From: Pythium myriotylum
Taxonomy: Eukaryota; Oomycota; Peronosporomycetes; Pythiales; Pythiaceae
DNA: 64,000 nt
NCBI GenBank assembly: GCA_023091665.1
Contig: JALJCQ010000013.1
Location: 744,001-808,000 of the forward strand
Direction: 5' to 3'
Below the pieces are notes generated by a model. It was given only the letters and a program-made list of their open reading frames with translations. It was not told the origin of the DNA and ran no database searches. Shown piece by piece: positions 44,352 to 54,021 of the stretch (within the stretch, counting starts at the first letter, position 1; the number at the start of each line of letters is the position of its first letter). Position numbers and translations under genes: made by a program.

Positions 44352-47300
44352 ATAGCCGTCTTCTCTGGTAAACGCACCGCAGGCTGACATGAATAATGGA
44401 CAAGCGTGAGAGTCCCGCCAGCCTGTGGGAGCCGAACGAACGTGCCGACACCAAGCTTCTTGCCACACACATAGCAGCAGTGGGACGACCAGACTGTGAC
44501 CGACTCTTTGCGTTTGACAGTCAGCTTATCACGAACTTTGAAGTTCTCCATCTTGGCCAGTTGCATCTTGATTTGCCCGTTACGATACCTTTCAACCTGT
44601 CGCTCCATAACACGTCGAAAGAACCCTGCTAGGGCTGACACAGGCACGTCCGTAGGGAGCAGATCTAAGGCTGTTGCGACATCGATCCGTTCTGCGTATT
44701 TGTTGAGAATGTTGATCGCAGCCGAGACAGCTTCACTTGGGGACGCTGATAACACTCCTGCTGGCCCGACATTTCCTCCTCCTGTCGAAGTCGAAAGTTG
44801 GGCACTTGCAGACCGTTGCCACAAAGGTTTTGGGGGTGAAGATGACGGTACCACACCACTGGATGAGGTTGAACGAGTTGGACGCAGGTACAATCGAAGT
44901 AACGTCGAATAAATGGATGAGTCTACCTCCTTTGACTCGTAGCATTTGTTGCAATACGCCTCCGCAAGCGCAGCATCGCGAAGTTGGAGGGCATACAGTT
45001 GCAGCACCTCGTGGTGGCGGCCAAGCCTCGACAACAAAGCTGCGCGCTCGTCGACCATTTCGGGTGGTGTCCGACTGAGCATTCGCTCAGGATGGTACTG
45101 CGCACCAGGGTACTCGAGAAATTCCAACAGTTTCCGCCGTAACTGACCGAGAAGGCCCCGCTGCTGCGTAACTCGCCCAGCAAGACGAGATGACGAAGTG
45201 GACCCAGGTCCTTGTAGCTCCGTGTGGATGGCATCCAACAGTAGATAGACTGCATCATCGTGTAGCCGCACAGGAACCTTGACGCGATCGTGGAGGATCA
45301 CTTGGGTGATGTACTCAATCGCAAGGAAACGACTCTCGGACAAGGGGAGAGATGCAGTGCTCTCCGCTTCTGGTTCTTCATCGGAAGCGACTGTGATGTC
45401 CGGTTTGGGCTGGACGGGACAAGTTTTGAGATGGCTCAAAACGAGCACTGGGTCGATATCTTGGTCGCCGTCTTCAATCTCCTCTTCTCTATGTGTGAAG
45501 ATGGACAGTCCCAAGACCGGATCCGCATAAATAACGCGACGGGAAAACTCGAATACCAGCTCAGCTCTTTTCTGACCAAGACGCTTGAGATAGAGAGTCG
45601 TACGTTCGAGATAATCCGCCGGAGATCTAATTCCGTTCGAAAATTTGGGGGCTGCTGAAAGATTGGAAGCCGACATCGATGGTTGAGTTGCTGCTGCACT
45701 TCGCTCAAGATCTTCCAGCAACTCCAGTGCCTTGCGGTGTAACCTGCGCGATTCATAGAAGCTCAACAGCGTGTCGTATTGGTTATGAGCTCGCAAGAAG
45801 ACCTCCGTCTCGCCGACTTCGCACCAATTGGATGCACGCACGAGTTCGAAGAGTTGGTAGCTGATACGCGCGCGCTGCGGGTTGTTCGTTGGATCCTGGT
45901 GTTCTGAGATCAAAACGAGGCACTTCAGAAGAACTGTATCAAGAACTTGAAGTCGCTGCAGCTCCTGAGGCTGTTGACTTCGAGCTTCACCATGTGGAGC
46001 CAGTACCTCACGAGATTTCGTCAGGAAATCGATCAACGCCACCAAACTTCTGACCAGTTCTTCACCGTGGAGTGCTGGTGAAGCGACTGGCTTGGTCAAA
46101 AGCTTAGCAGAAGCGCTGTTGGATTCGCGCACAACAGACACCCGTGGAAGCAGATCCTTGGGATACAGTGACAGCACGTCGTGTACGTCGGTATGGGCAC
46201 GCAAAAAGTACTCCATGGACTTGCCAAACTGGTGTTGATCTCGAAATAAGTGCAGTGCGTAGTCTGCAAACAATGCATCTCGTTCTTCATCGTTCAGCGT
46301 TGCTTCGTCAGGACAGAGCTCCACCAGCGTCACGGCATCCTCTAAACGGCCTTCCACCACGTGCTGTTCTAGCAATTGCGGAATCGCTGCCATCTGCAGT
46401 AATTGAACGGTGAACGGAGCCGCAATGGTCAAGAAAGATATTGGGAGGCCTCGGCCAAGCAGCTCCCGAGTAAGAGTTGACGCTCCAGGTGGAATCGATG
46501 ACGGTAACGCTACAGTGACATCGCCACCATACATCGACTTGATCGGCAACCCACTGTGAACGGTCCTCATGCTACCGACGCTGTACACAGCGAGCTTGTC
46601 CTGCACGTCAAGGAGCACAAAAGGGTGGTGAACATACGCGTTCTTCGGCGGGACGTTGTACTCGAGCACGCGCTCGACCGCAACCTTGAAAGTATCACCG
46701 GCACTGTAGGTCGCACTGATCTGCGTCGAGACAATCGAGATGCGGATGGCAAAGTGCTTGCCTGCCACAAACGCATCGCGTGTTCTTGTAGGCACATTGG
46801 CAAAGCCGCTGCGCCCGTTTCGAGCTGCAGGTGGTGCCGGCGGCAGCACTGTCGAGCAGGCAATCGCATCGAGGTTGACTAGCGAACTCGCTGCGGACGA
46901 CGACGTGGCGACGAGCTCGACAATCTTGCCGCTATCGAGGTTCACGACGCACCACTCCTTCTTGAAAAGCAGCAGCACGTGGCTCTCTCCGAGCACGTGC
47001 ATCTTTTGCACGGGCAACGACGACGGCGAGAGCAGCTTGGTGGTCGCGATCATGGCAGGCAGTTCGTGCTGCACGCGCAGCTCAAGCGTGCGGTTCACGG
47101 TCCAGTCAAAGACCTTGAGCGTGTTCTGCTTGGTGAGGCAGCAGACGACTTTGGCCTGCTCGTGGGCCGCAAAGAGCACCGTGTTCTTGGTCTCTTCGAC
47201 CGCGACCATGGCGTCGCGCGCGCTGTTGTGCGCCATCGAGTTGCCTTCGAGGAACGAGTTCGACTGCAGCGGCAGCGCGTAGAGCGTGACCTTGGCGTCC

Positions 47301-47563
47301 AGCAGCGTCGCGTAGACGCCCCACGAGTCCAGGAACTGCGCGCACGCGTGGTAGGCGCGTCGGTAGGACGCATGGAAGCGCAGGAAGCCGAGCGAGGCCG
47401 CGGCCGGCGGCACGAAGCAGTGGAGCGAGCCGTCGCTCGTGCCGACGCTCACGAGCGGCGCCTGCTCGGCCCAGGGCACGGCGCTCGCGAGCACGCGCTC
47501 GATCTGCTGCGGCTTCTTGAGCGGCTTGTCGATCTCGACGTCGGCGATCGCGTAGCTCTCCAT
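44348..47563 (-). CDS. VPS39/VAM6-like HOPS complex subunit
   Basis: A single exon of 1,071 aa from the ATG at 47563; an earlier in-frame ATG at 47632 would add 23 residues without clear character. The N-terminal about 330 residues look like a citron-homology (CNH) propeller (LVSVGTSDGSLHCF, QNTLKVFDW, HVLLLFKKEWCVVNLDSG). The middle is alpha-solenoid with CLH-type repeats (YFLRAHTDVHDVLSLYPKDLL, YDTLLSFYESRRLHRKALELL, LSRLGRHHEVLQLYALQL). The C terminus has a VPS39-type Cys/His finger (CCYVCGKKLG...VHYSC). Known function: VPS39 tethers endosomes to vacuoles or lysosomes in HOPS and binds Rab7. Its stop codon overlaps that of the convergent RCC1/WW gene by three bases within a shared CTAA tetranucleotide. 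Confidence 0.85.
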   Translation of the reverse strand: MESYAIADVEIDKPLKKPQQIERVLASAVPWAEQAPLVSVGTSDGSLHCFVPPAAASLGFLRFHASYRRAYHACAQFLDSWGVYATLLDAKVTLYALPLQSNSFLEGNSMAHNSARDAMVAVEETKNTVLFAAHEQAKVVCCLTKQNTLKVFDWTVNRTLELRVQHELPAMIATTKLLSPSSLPVQKMHVLGESHVLLLFKKEWCVVNLDSGKIVELVATSSSAASSLVNLDAIACSTVLPPAPPAARNGRSGFANVPTRTRDAFVAGKHFAIRISIVSTQISATYSAGDTFKVAVERVLEYNVPPKNAYVHHPFVLLDVQDKLAVYSVGSMRTVHSGLPIKSMYGGDVTVALPSSIPPGASTLTRELLGRGLPISFLTIAAPFTVQLLQMAAIPQLLEQHVVEGRLEDAVTLVELCPDEATLNDEERDALFADYALHLFRDQHQFGKSMEYFLRAHTDVHDVLSLYPKDLLPRVSVVRESNSASAKLLTKPVASPALHGEELVRSLVALIDFLTKSREVLAPHGEARSQQPQELQRLQVLDTVLLKCLVLISEHQDPTNNPQRARISYQLFELVRASNWCEVGETEVFLRAHNQYDTLLSFYESRRLHRKALELLEDLERSAAATQPSMSASNLSAAPKFSNGIRSPADYLERTTLYLKRLGQKRAELVFEFSRRVIYADPVLGLSIFTHREEEIEDGDQDIDPVLVLSHLKTCPVQPKPDITVASDEEPEAESTASLPLSESRFLAIEYITQVILHDRVKVPVRLHDDAVYLLLDAIHTELQGPGSTSSSRLAGRVTQQRGLLGQLRRKLLEFLEYPGAQYHPERMLSRTPPEMVDERAALLSRLGRHHEVLQLYALQLRDAALAEAYCNKCYESKEVDSSIYSTLLRLYLRPTRSTSSSGVVPSSSPPKPLWQRSASAQLSTSTGGGNVGPAGVLSASPSEAVSAAINILNKYAERIDVATALDLLPTDVPVSALAGFFRRVMERQVERYRNGQIKMQLAKMENFKVRDKLTVKRKESVTVWSSHCCYVCGKKLGVGTFVRLPQAGGTLTLVHYSCQPAVRLPEKTAI

Positions 47564-47666
47564 TTGAGTGATATCCTTCGACGGATGTTGAGGAGCTCTC
47601 GACGAAAGGAAGAGACGACCAACACTCTGCACATGGGTCCGTGGGTTTGGAAAAATGGGACCCGGG

Positions 47667-48344
47667 TTACAAACCCACCCACCTGACCTGATTTGACCCG
47701 CGATTCGTGAGATCTACTGAGATAGAGTATTTCGAGGGGCATGCACATGAGGCGCGAGAATTCGCCAAGATGTGAGTAAATCCAGAAACGTTCGCCAAGA
47801 AGTGAAAACGCTCGCCAACGAGTGAGTACCAAAAAACAGATGACGAACTTACCGTGTAATTATACACCCAGGGTTGCAAATACACAAGGTGTAGATTTTG
47901 TATGCAAGGTGTAAATATAGTATGCGCGGCCAGGCGTGATGTTGGTATGAGTCTCAGAAGTCCGCGAGCACAGTGCCTATTCGCTGGAGTACAGTGTCTA
48001 CTCGTCCAACCGGCCCCCACACGTCTGTCTGCATTCACTGCACTCACGAGGCTTGGCAGCTCTGCAATTTGTTTCGTCGAGAGACGCAACGTAGACGAGC
48101 AGTCTCTGTGCTCAGAAACCACAGCGGATACGTACCACTCACCGGTTGGCTTCCTATCTTCCATCCGCTGGTATGCGGTGACTTTGAAAGGGCACTGCTC
48201 CCCCGTGCACATCAACGTTCTGTTGTTCCCACCTCGCTGCGACACCTTCACACTCTTCTTCACACTGGCGGCATGACTGCGGACATAAGCCACAGAGGCT
48301 TTTGCAGACGGGAACTCTTGTCCAACGTGAAGCTCCGTGCTCAT
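47667..48344 (-). pseudogene. MULE zinc-finger N-terminal fragment
   Basis: The frame opens at the ATG at 48344 and runs out through the left inverted repeat to a stop at 47667. The first about 110 residues resemble the FAR1/WRKY-GCM1-type finger at the start of Mutator-like transposases. A C-x4-C pair (CTGEQC), the QCPFKVTAYQR motif and an H-x2-C pair (HRDC) about 30 residues on give the zinc ligands. Beyond about residue 115 the sequence is inverted-repeat and linker translation and probably not protein. No DDE catalytic region follows. Confidence 0.55.
47756..47893 (+). repeat. Left terminal inverted repeat of MULE-like element
   Basis: 138 bp, almost perfectly complementary to 48449-48595. 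It contains three direct iterations of a TTCGCCAAG..GTGA motif at about 47761, 47792 and 47812, which may be transposase-binding sites. Confidence 0.85.
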
Positions 48345-48448
48345 TTCTTCGGCTCCGCCCAGCACGTTCACTGTCAGTTGTGCAATGGCATGGTCAGGTA
48401 GGTGCTTACAGTATGCCTCGCAGTATGCCTGGCAGTGTATTATTTTTT

Positions 48449-48595
48449 TACACCTTGTGTATTTGCACCCCTGGGTGTATAATTTTCACGGTAAGTTCGT
48501 CATCTGTTTTTGGTAGGTTCGCTACTCACTCGTTGGCGAGCGTTTTCACCTCTTGGCGAACGTTTCTGGATTTACTCACATCTTGGCGAATTCTC
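48449..48595 (-). repeat. Right terminal inverted repeat of MULE-like element
   Basis: 147 bp. It differs from the left repeat mainly by a short insertion (AGCGAACC on the complementary strand) and a few substitutions. Confidence 0.85.
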
Positions 48596-49703
48596 CATGA
48601 GGTGCGCTTTCTCCGTTTGGAAGGTCTTCTGGGAAGGCTGCCGAGACTGGAACGGTCAGTTGGGAAGCAATGGGCGCGTGGCGAGCCCACCGAGCTCAAG
48701 TGCTTCACAGGCGGAAATTGGGGCTCAAGAACTTGCGATAACACATGGACTCGGTCTGATCAAACCTATCACCTGAGCGTAAACAACGGCTTGAGACTGG
48801 CGAGCGCGGTGTTCAGGAGCAGGCTTCGCGCGTCGAGGCGGAGTAGAAGGCGCATGAATAGCCAATGGAGTGCGCATTGGAAGCGGGGCACGCGATCATC
48901 GCTATCAGCAATCTGGGACAGGATGGAGCGAGATCCCCCGGAATGCTCTTCGTCTAGACGAAGTAAAGACGCTTCCGCGCGACTCTTTATGCCACGAGGT
49001 TTGGGTGGTGCAATTGCGTTCTAAGGCGCAGTTGGCTGTCTGTTTGTGACGATACGAGATCGAGTCTTTGAATTCGCACGAGGCTTTGACAAGATAATCG
49101 CTGTGAACATCTCGTACGGAGCGATACTTGGAGAAGAACCATTTAGTCCCTACACAAACTACACGCGAGCGTCACCTCAACTGTTCAGTAGGGTGGCGTT
49201 TGGTGGCCAAACTCTTCCGACCGAATGTGTGGCGGGGTGCAATGCCCTGACAGATACCTTCGGATTGCAGCGTCGGGATTGGCTACCAAGGCAAGTGCAT
49301 CGGAAGGACAGAAGTGCACTACCGAAATGTTTGTCCATTTGAGATTTCAAGCATCTCAAAGTGTACGAGAACTCTTATATGCAGCGGTGCGGACATTGGC
49401 TGATACGCATTGTGGTCAGGGATTGAATCGGTCGAGGGCTTTGTTGTCCCTGATGAGTCCACTCATTGGCGTGAGTCGCGTGTCCACCTTGGTCAGAGGT
49501 TGCTTATTGGACCCGAGACACGTGCAGATTGCATGATGGAGCCGAGAACCACCCGTCGTTGCACACCACCCAAACCCATCTCTCTAGCGGGCGTTGGCGG
49601 ACACCCTTCAACAATTCGAGCACGAATACACAACTTCGTCCCTTACTACTCCATTCGCAAATCTTTCGCCTCCCAGCTAGTCCAGCTCAGGAAACCTCCG
49701 GTG
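48596..49703. other. Fragmentary region upstream of BT1 transporter
   Basis: About 1.1 kb without a convincing gene. Several overlapping frames are broken by stops: one with an EAGHAIIAISNLGQDGARSP stretch near 48870-48930 that ends at a TAG, and one at 49046-49342. They may be pieces of a decayed gene that I cannot name. The last part holds the promoter of the transporter at 49704. Confidence 0.35.
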
Positions 49704-51369
49704 ATGGACCAGGCCGCTCGCATCGAGCAGCAGCGGCTCTCAAGCACGGCCGGTATCACGTTGGAAGACAAGTTCATCGAAGCCAAGACGCCGGATGTAC
49801 CTGAGGGTGGAGCTCTGCGTCCTGGCGGCAAGCCGAACCTCTACAGCCGACAGAATATCGGACTGCTGGCCCAGTATGCAGCCATTGGCGTCGTCTACGG
49901 CTCGCTTTTGGGGTGTTAACTACCCGCTGCTCAACAACTATCTCCACATGACTGGTGTTGAGACAACGTCTGTGGGCGCATTGTTGGCTCTGCCGTGGAC
50001 GTGGAAGATGTTCTTCGGTATCATCTCGGACTGCTACCCGATCTTTGGCTTCCGCCGTCGACCATATATCGTCATTGGCTGGGTCATTGCCTTCGTTTCG
50101 TGTTTCCTCATGGCCATACTGCCGCTAGAGGATCCATATTACTCGGACCCGAGTCTGAGGTACGTGCCAGAGACTTCGCTCACGCCTGAACAATTGGCGA
50201 CGTTAAACAAGGACGCTCCTGGTGCCGGTGCGAAGTACGCATTTTTCCTCGCCTTCGCTAATCTCGGGTGCGTGATCGCCCTCACGGCCTCTGACGGCAT
50301 CCTGGTGGAACTCGCGCAGCGTGAACCAGAGAACGTGCGAGGCACGACTCAAGCCATGATCTGTGTTTCCCAAGATCTGTTTCAGTGCATCTCGGCGGCC
50401 ATGATTGGCTTCGGCCTCAATAGCAAGGACTATGGTGGCACGTGGGAATCGGGTTTGGGCTTCAATGCTCTCATGGGCGTGTGTTCAGCTGCTTCGCTCG
50501 CGATTATCCCAATCTCGTGGTTTTGCATCACCGAAGAGAAGACTCAACGCCAGTCGTCGCGAAATGTGTTTGCATCAATCTACGAGTTCATCCAGCAGCG
50601 TGTCGTCTACCAGATTCTGGCGTTCCGATTCTTCCGCAATTTGTTTGCGTGGTTCTCCGTGACCGCGCAATACCCGATTCAGAGCATTTGGGCCAAGGTC
50701 ACGCCACTCAATACCCAGACGGCGACTATCATTGGGTATCTGTTGTCCGCATTCGCTTGGTGGGCCACGAAGCAGTACGGCCTCCACTGGAACTGGCGGT
50801 GGATGATCATTATCACACAAGTGCTGGTTATCATTATCGATTCGATCCCGACTTTTCTCACAATCTGGGACGTTTATCGAGCACAGTGGTTCTGGCTCGG
50901 CGGTCCAGTGCTCGAGAGCCTGCCATCTAGTGTGGGGTACGTGGTCTCAACCTTCGCAGCCATGGAAATCATCGACGTCGGTAACGAGGCCTCTGTCTAC
51001 GGTCTGATCTCGTGTGTCTCCACTGTCGCCTCGCCATTCTCCACTGTTCTCACCAAGAATGTGGATGCCAACTTCGACATTGACTACGTGTCGCTGCAAA
51101 CCGACGATAGACACGTGCGCGAGCAGGTCACGTACGCGTACATCATTGCTTACGCGTTCAAGTTGTTCTCGCTGGTGTTCCTGGTGTGGCTGCCGCCACA
51201 GAAGAAGGAAACTCAGGAGCTCAAGGCCAAGGGCGGTCGCAGCAAGCTGTTTGGCATCCTCACGATCTTCTATCTGACATTTGCGTTCTGCTGGTCGCTG
51301 ATGACCAACGTGATGACATTTTCATCGAAGACGTCTTGTCTGAAGATTGCCGGTGGTGACGGGTGCTGA
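49704..51369 (+). pseudogene. Folate-biopterin transporter (BT1 family), one-base frameshift
   Basis: From the ATG at 49704 the frame encodes an N-terminal tail and the start of the first membrane helix (YAAIGVVYGSLLG), then hits a TAA at 49917-49919. The rest continues in the +1 frame from about 49905 to the stop at 51369, with no room for an intron. The two frames join at a GGGG run (49908-49911), so one extra G explains the break. The remainder has about eleven membrane helices and BT1 features (SVGALLALPWTWKMFFGIISD, FRRRPYIVIGWV). Known family: major-facilitator-like importers of folates and pterins, expanded in oomycetes. Either a recently broken gene or a homopolymer error; I lean slightly to the latter because the rest is intact over 480 codons. 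Confidence 0.75.
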
Positions 51370-52080
51370 GTGGTCGAAATCATGTGATGGAAGACTTGTA
51401 AGTTATGTGTAGAAGTGGATGCGTCTCAAGAATGGCGTTCCATGGGTTTTCGTATCCTTCCTGATTCTTCTGATTTGACGCCATGGTCGTCACACAATGG
51501 TAGTTGTTGTAACGGATGATACAAGCTGGTGCGGCATAAAAGTTGCTGAATGAGTGCATGATGCAGTATCCGTATCGCTGGATCTACACGAAAACATAGT
51601 GGTGCTGCATGACAAGGTAACGAGACGTGTGGCGATCATATCACGTCGTGACTTTGATCCACACATGAGTCGCACTTGAGTCGAGTCCACTAGCACTGCT
51701 GGTAATCAGTTGTCGCCTCGTTGCTGTCACTGTCGGAATATCCTTCGCGCGAGTCACGGCGGATGAGGCGGGGCTTCACGCAGGGCCTGGAAGAAATAAA
51801 TCAAATAAAAAATCCTGATAAATAAATACTCAGAAATTATTTATTTGTGGGGGATCAAATACCCGCCAATAATCGCCCTCTTTGGAATGGCGGGAAGTAC
51901 GTGGCCTGTGAGTGTAAACGAAGATACAATGCGCTCGTCAGGACTGAATGGCTGCGAGGCGTCTTTGAGAAGCTTCTAACGAAGTCGTGGCCCATGTGAA
52001 CGTGACCGAATTCGAGCACTTGGGCCAGACTCCGGCTGAAGCGCGCCTCCGAGGTAGGCTCTCACAATTCGATTCTCCAT
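51370..52080. other. Intergenic, AT-rich in part
   Basis: About 700 bp between the transporter and the hAT remnant. No credible gene. It includes an AT-rich stretch (51790-51860) with a block that recurs at 52783-52824. Confidence 0.4.
51815..51856 (+). repeat. AT-rich direct repeat, left copy
   Basis: A TGATAAATA...AATTATTTATTTGTG...GGATC block of about 42 bp, repeated in direct orientation at 52783-52824 on the other side of the hAT remnant. The TTATTTGTG part is close to self-complementary. Confidence 0.5.
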
Positions 52081-52084
52081 CTAG

Positions 52085-52785
52085 ACGAACAATGGCCGTA
52101 AGCGCTTCATGGAGATCAAGGGGAAAATCGACGCGTTGGACCCCAAGCTTGTTGAGTGCATCCCAACGCCACCGGAAGTGCTCGAGCTCGAGAAACTTTT
52201 GACAGAGCTGGAGCATTTGAACTCGGTGAGTCTGCGTCTACAGGCGGACGACAGCAATCCAGAGTTGAAGCAAGACAACAAGGCTGTGTCGCTCACGGGT
52301 GTGCGAAAGCTCTTCGATGGTGTCGTCAAGCGCCACCCTGCCACTGCCAAGTATCTCTCACCACGTGCCGACATCGTTCACTCGCCTGATTTCGACAATG
52401 CCGTGGTGAAGGTCATCTCAGGCAAAGAAAAGAAGCTTAGCAGGCCTGAAAGCGACGCGATCAGCAAGTTTCTGCGTGGTGGTAGCACCTCCACGTCGGA
52501 ACAGAACAAGTGTCGTTTGCTGACGAGTGCCTCCAAGAAGCACCGAAAGAACCTTCGAAGTACATTGATCTGCGCTGGATTCCGCCAACCTCGAACGAAG
52601 TGGAACGTCTGTTCTCGACTGCTGGTCACGTACTGACCGATTACCGTGAAGGAATGCATCCGACAACGCTTGAGACCTTACTCTTCCTCGAGTACAATCG
52701 CCCTCTGTGGGATGTTCACGTCGTGGCTACCGCTATGAATCGCATCAAGGCAAGTAAGAGGCAACGGGTGGAGTGTATTTGCTGA
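52085..52785 (+). pseudogene. hAT-family transposase C-terminal remnant, frameshifted
   Basis: The first frame (about 52100-52510) encodes hAT-like sequence (LEKLLTELEHLNSVSLRLQ, VRKLFDGVVKRHP, IVHSPDFDNAVVKV). The reading then shifts to another frame (52511-52785) with the clear hAT dimerisation motif: TSNEVERLFSTAGHVLTDYR, then LETLLFLEYNRPLWD. The BED finger and most of the catalytic region are absent. With the frameshift this is a dead copy. Confidence 0.75.
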
Positions 52786-53186
52786 TAAATACAGAAATAC
52801 ACAAATAATTTATTTGTGTGGATCTGGCTGACCAATAAATAAAATATTGTATTTTTCCAGGCCTTGGCTTCACGATCTCGAAGCCTCCGCCGCAGTTGCA
52901 TTGCTTATACTGGCCTGTCGGGGGAACATACACGACGCTTCCGTCTTGGCGGTGATGGAGGTGGGCGCGTCGTGTGATGCAATCTGCCCCCGCGAGGAGG
53001 GAGAAGGACACGAGAAGAGATCTCCACCAAGCTATAGGCATTGGTGTTATATTTCTTCTTGTGGGCCGCCGAATTGGGATCGAAGAACCGGTAGGCGACT
53101 ATTCCGAGAACAGCGAAGCATGCCACCAAAACCACGGCCACCGAGGAGACAAACAACCACCTGTTCCAGTATCCTCGTCTCGTCAT
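52745..53186 (-). pseudogene. Small membrane protein, CGGGFE family (copy A, broken)
   Basis: From the ATG at 53186 the frame encodes a membrane segment (WLFVSSVAVVLVACFAVLGIVAY). Similarity to copy B then shifts into another frame (ORF to 52745), which has the second hydrophobic segment, HLHHRQDGSVVYVPP and QYKQCNCGGGFE. So a frameshift lies near 53040. The Gly/Asp-rich tail of copies B and C is missing: similarity stops at about 52858, and hAT-side AT-rich sequence follows. The first bases upstream of the ATG (GGCTGATTGCC on the plus strand) match those of copy B, so the leader was duplicated too. Confidence 0.65.
52783..52824 (+). repeat. AT-rich direct repeat, right copy
   Basis: Direct repeat of 51815-51856. 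It lies between the hAT stop region and the truncated tail of the small membrane-protein gene. Confidence 0.5.
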
Positions 53187-53211
53187 GGCTGATTGCCAAA
53201 TGGTTGAGCCA

Positions 53212-53242
<31 letters not shown>
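53212..53242 (+). repeat. 31-base G homopolymer
   Basis: An uninterrupted run of 31 G, 25 bp upstream of the start codon of copy A (which lies on the minus strand, so the leader carries poly-C). It could form G-quadruplex DNA. The exact length is unreliable in most sequencing data. Confidence 0.9.
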
Positions 53243-53550
53243 CTAGTTGTTCAAATCCATCACTTTGCGTGAAGGGGAGTACTAAAGTTTAGTAACACCA
53301 GGTTCCCGAACTTGAAAGTGATGGTGTGAAGTGAAATTGAGAGATATCTAGCGATCCTGACTCAGGGAAAAGATGTGGACGCCCGAGCAAGCTCTCGTGC
53401 TCCATGAAGCCAGTTGCCTGGGCGTCCTTCAAACCCTCGCCAGGCGCTTCGTCAATACGGACTCGCCTGCCTACTATACGGATTTCTCGCATGGGAATTA
53501 CAAGGTCTCTTCCAGCGACCTACACCTCCCAGGTCGCCAGTTGTGACTGA

Positions 53551-54021
53551 CGCATCGCATGCAACCACCTACTATTCTTTGACGGCGGATCCCGGGGCAA
53601 TCCAGGCCCTGGGGGTGCAGGAGCAGTCATCGTCCGCATCAACCCACTCGATGGGGGTGCCGAGATTTTGTGGAGTGCGGCCATGAGCCATGCATCACGA
53701 AGCACTACCAACAATCAAGCCGAGTACCAAGGCCTTCTTGTTGGGTTGAGAGCTGCGACATCACTGAAGCTCAAGCGGCTCGAAGTAGTTGGTGACAGCG
53801 CACTTATCATTCGCCAACTACAGGATTATCGACCTCCTCGAAACAAAATCCTGGGTAACCTCTACACGCCCGCGCGGCGTCTAGCAGACCAACTTTGCAT
53901 CCGTCGCTGGACTCACCACGTCCGCGCGCACAACAAGATGGCTGATCTACCCGCCAATCTTGCGATGGACTCGCGATCTAGCTCGCAAGTTCTTCACCCA
54001 ACCCCGGGACGGTCACTCTGA
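53551..54021 (+). CDS. RNase H domain of a retroelement (fragment)
   Basis: An open frame of about 156 residues without an obvious start codon at its left end. It contains a complete RNase HI-type domain: FFDGGSRGNPGPGGAGAV (first catalytic Asp), STTNNQAEYQGLLVGLRAA (Glu), VVGDSALIIRQL (second Asp) and AHNKMADLPANLAMD (His and last Asp). Known role: degrading the RNA strand during reverse transcription. No reverse transcriptase or integrase lies beside it, so this is an orphan fragment, probably from an oomycete retrotransposon. A second, dead copy lies at 56125-56382. Confidence 0.7.
   Translation, partial: RIACNHLLFFDGGSRGNPGPGGAGAVIVRINPLDGGAEILWSAAMSHASRSTTNNQAEYQGLLVGLRAATSLKLKRLEVVGDSALIIRQLQDYRPPRNKILGNLYTPARRLADQLCIRRWTHHVRAHNKMADLPANLAMDSRSSSQVLHPTPGRSL

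Larger units (their letters stand above)
47756..48595. mobile_element. MULE-like non-autonomous DNA transposon
   Basis: An 840-bp element bounded by long terminal inverted repeats that begin GAGAATTCGCCAAG. The ten bases outside the two ends, CATGAGGCGC (47746-47755) and CATGAGGTGC (48596-48605), match except at one position, which fits the 8-11-bp target duplication of Mutator-like elements. Inside is a minus-strand ORF with a zinc-finger typical of MULE proteins but no DDE transposase core, so the element is non-autonomous. Confidence 0.8.

Noticed and set aside
49795..51369. BT1 second frame as an independent gene starting at 49795
   Set aside because: Its first about 35 residues are the out-of-frame reading of the true N terminus; homology starts only after the G run.
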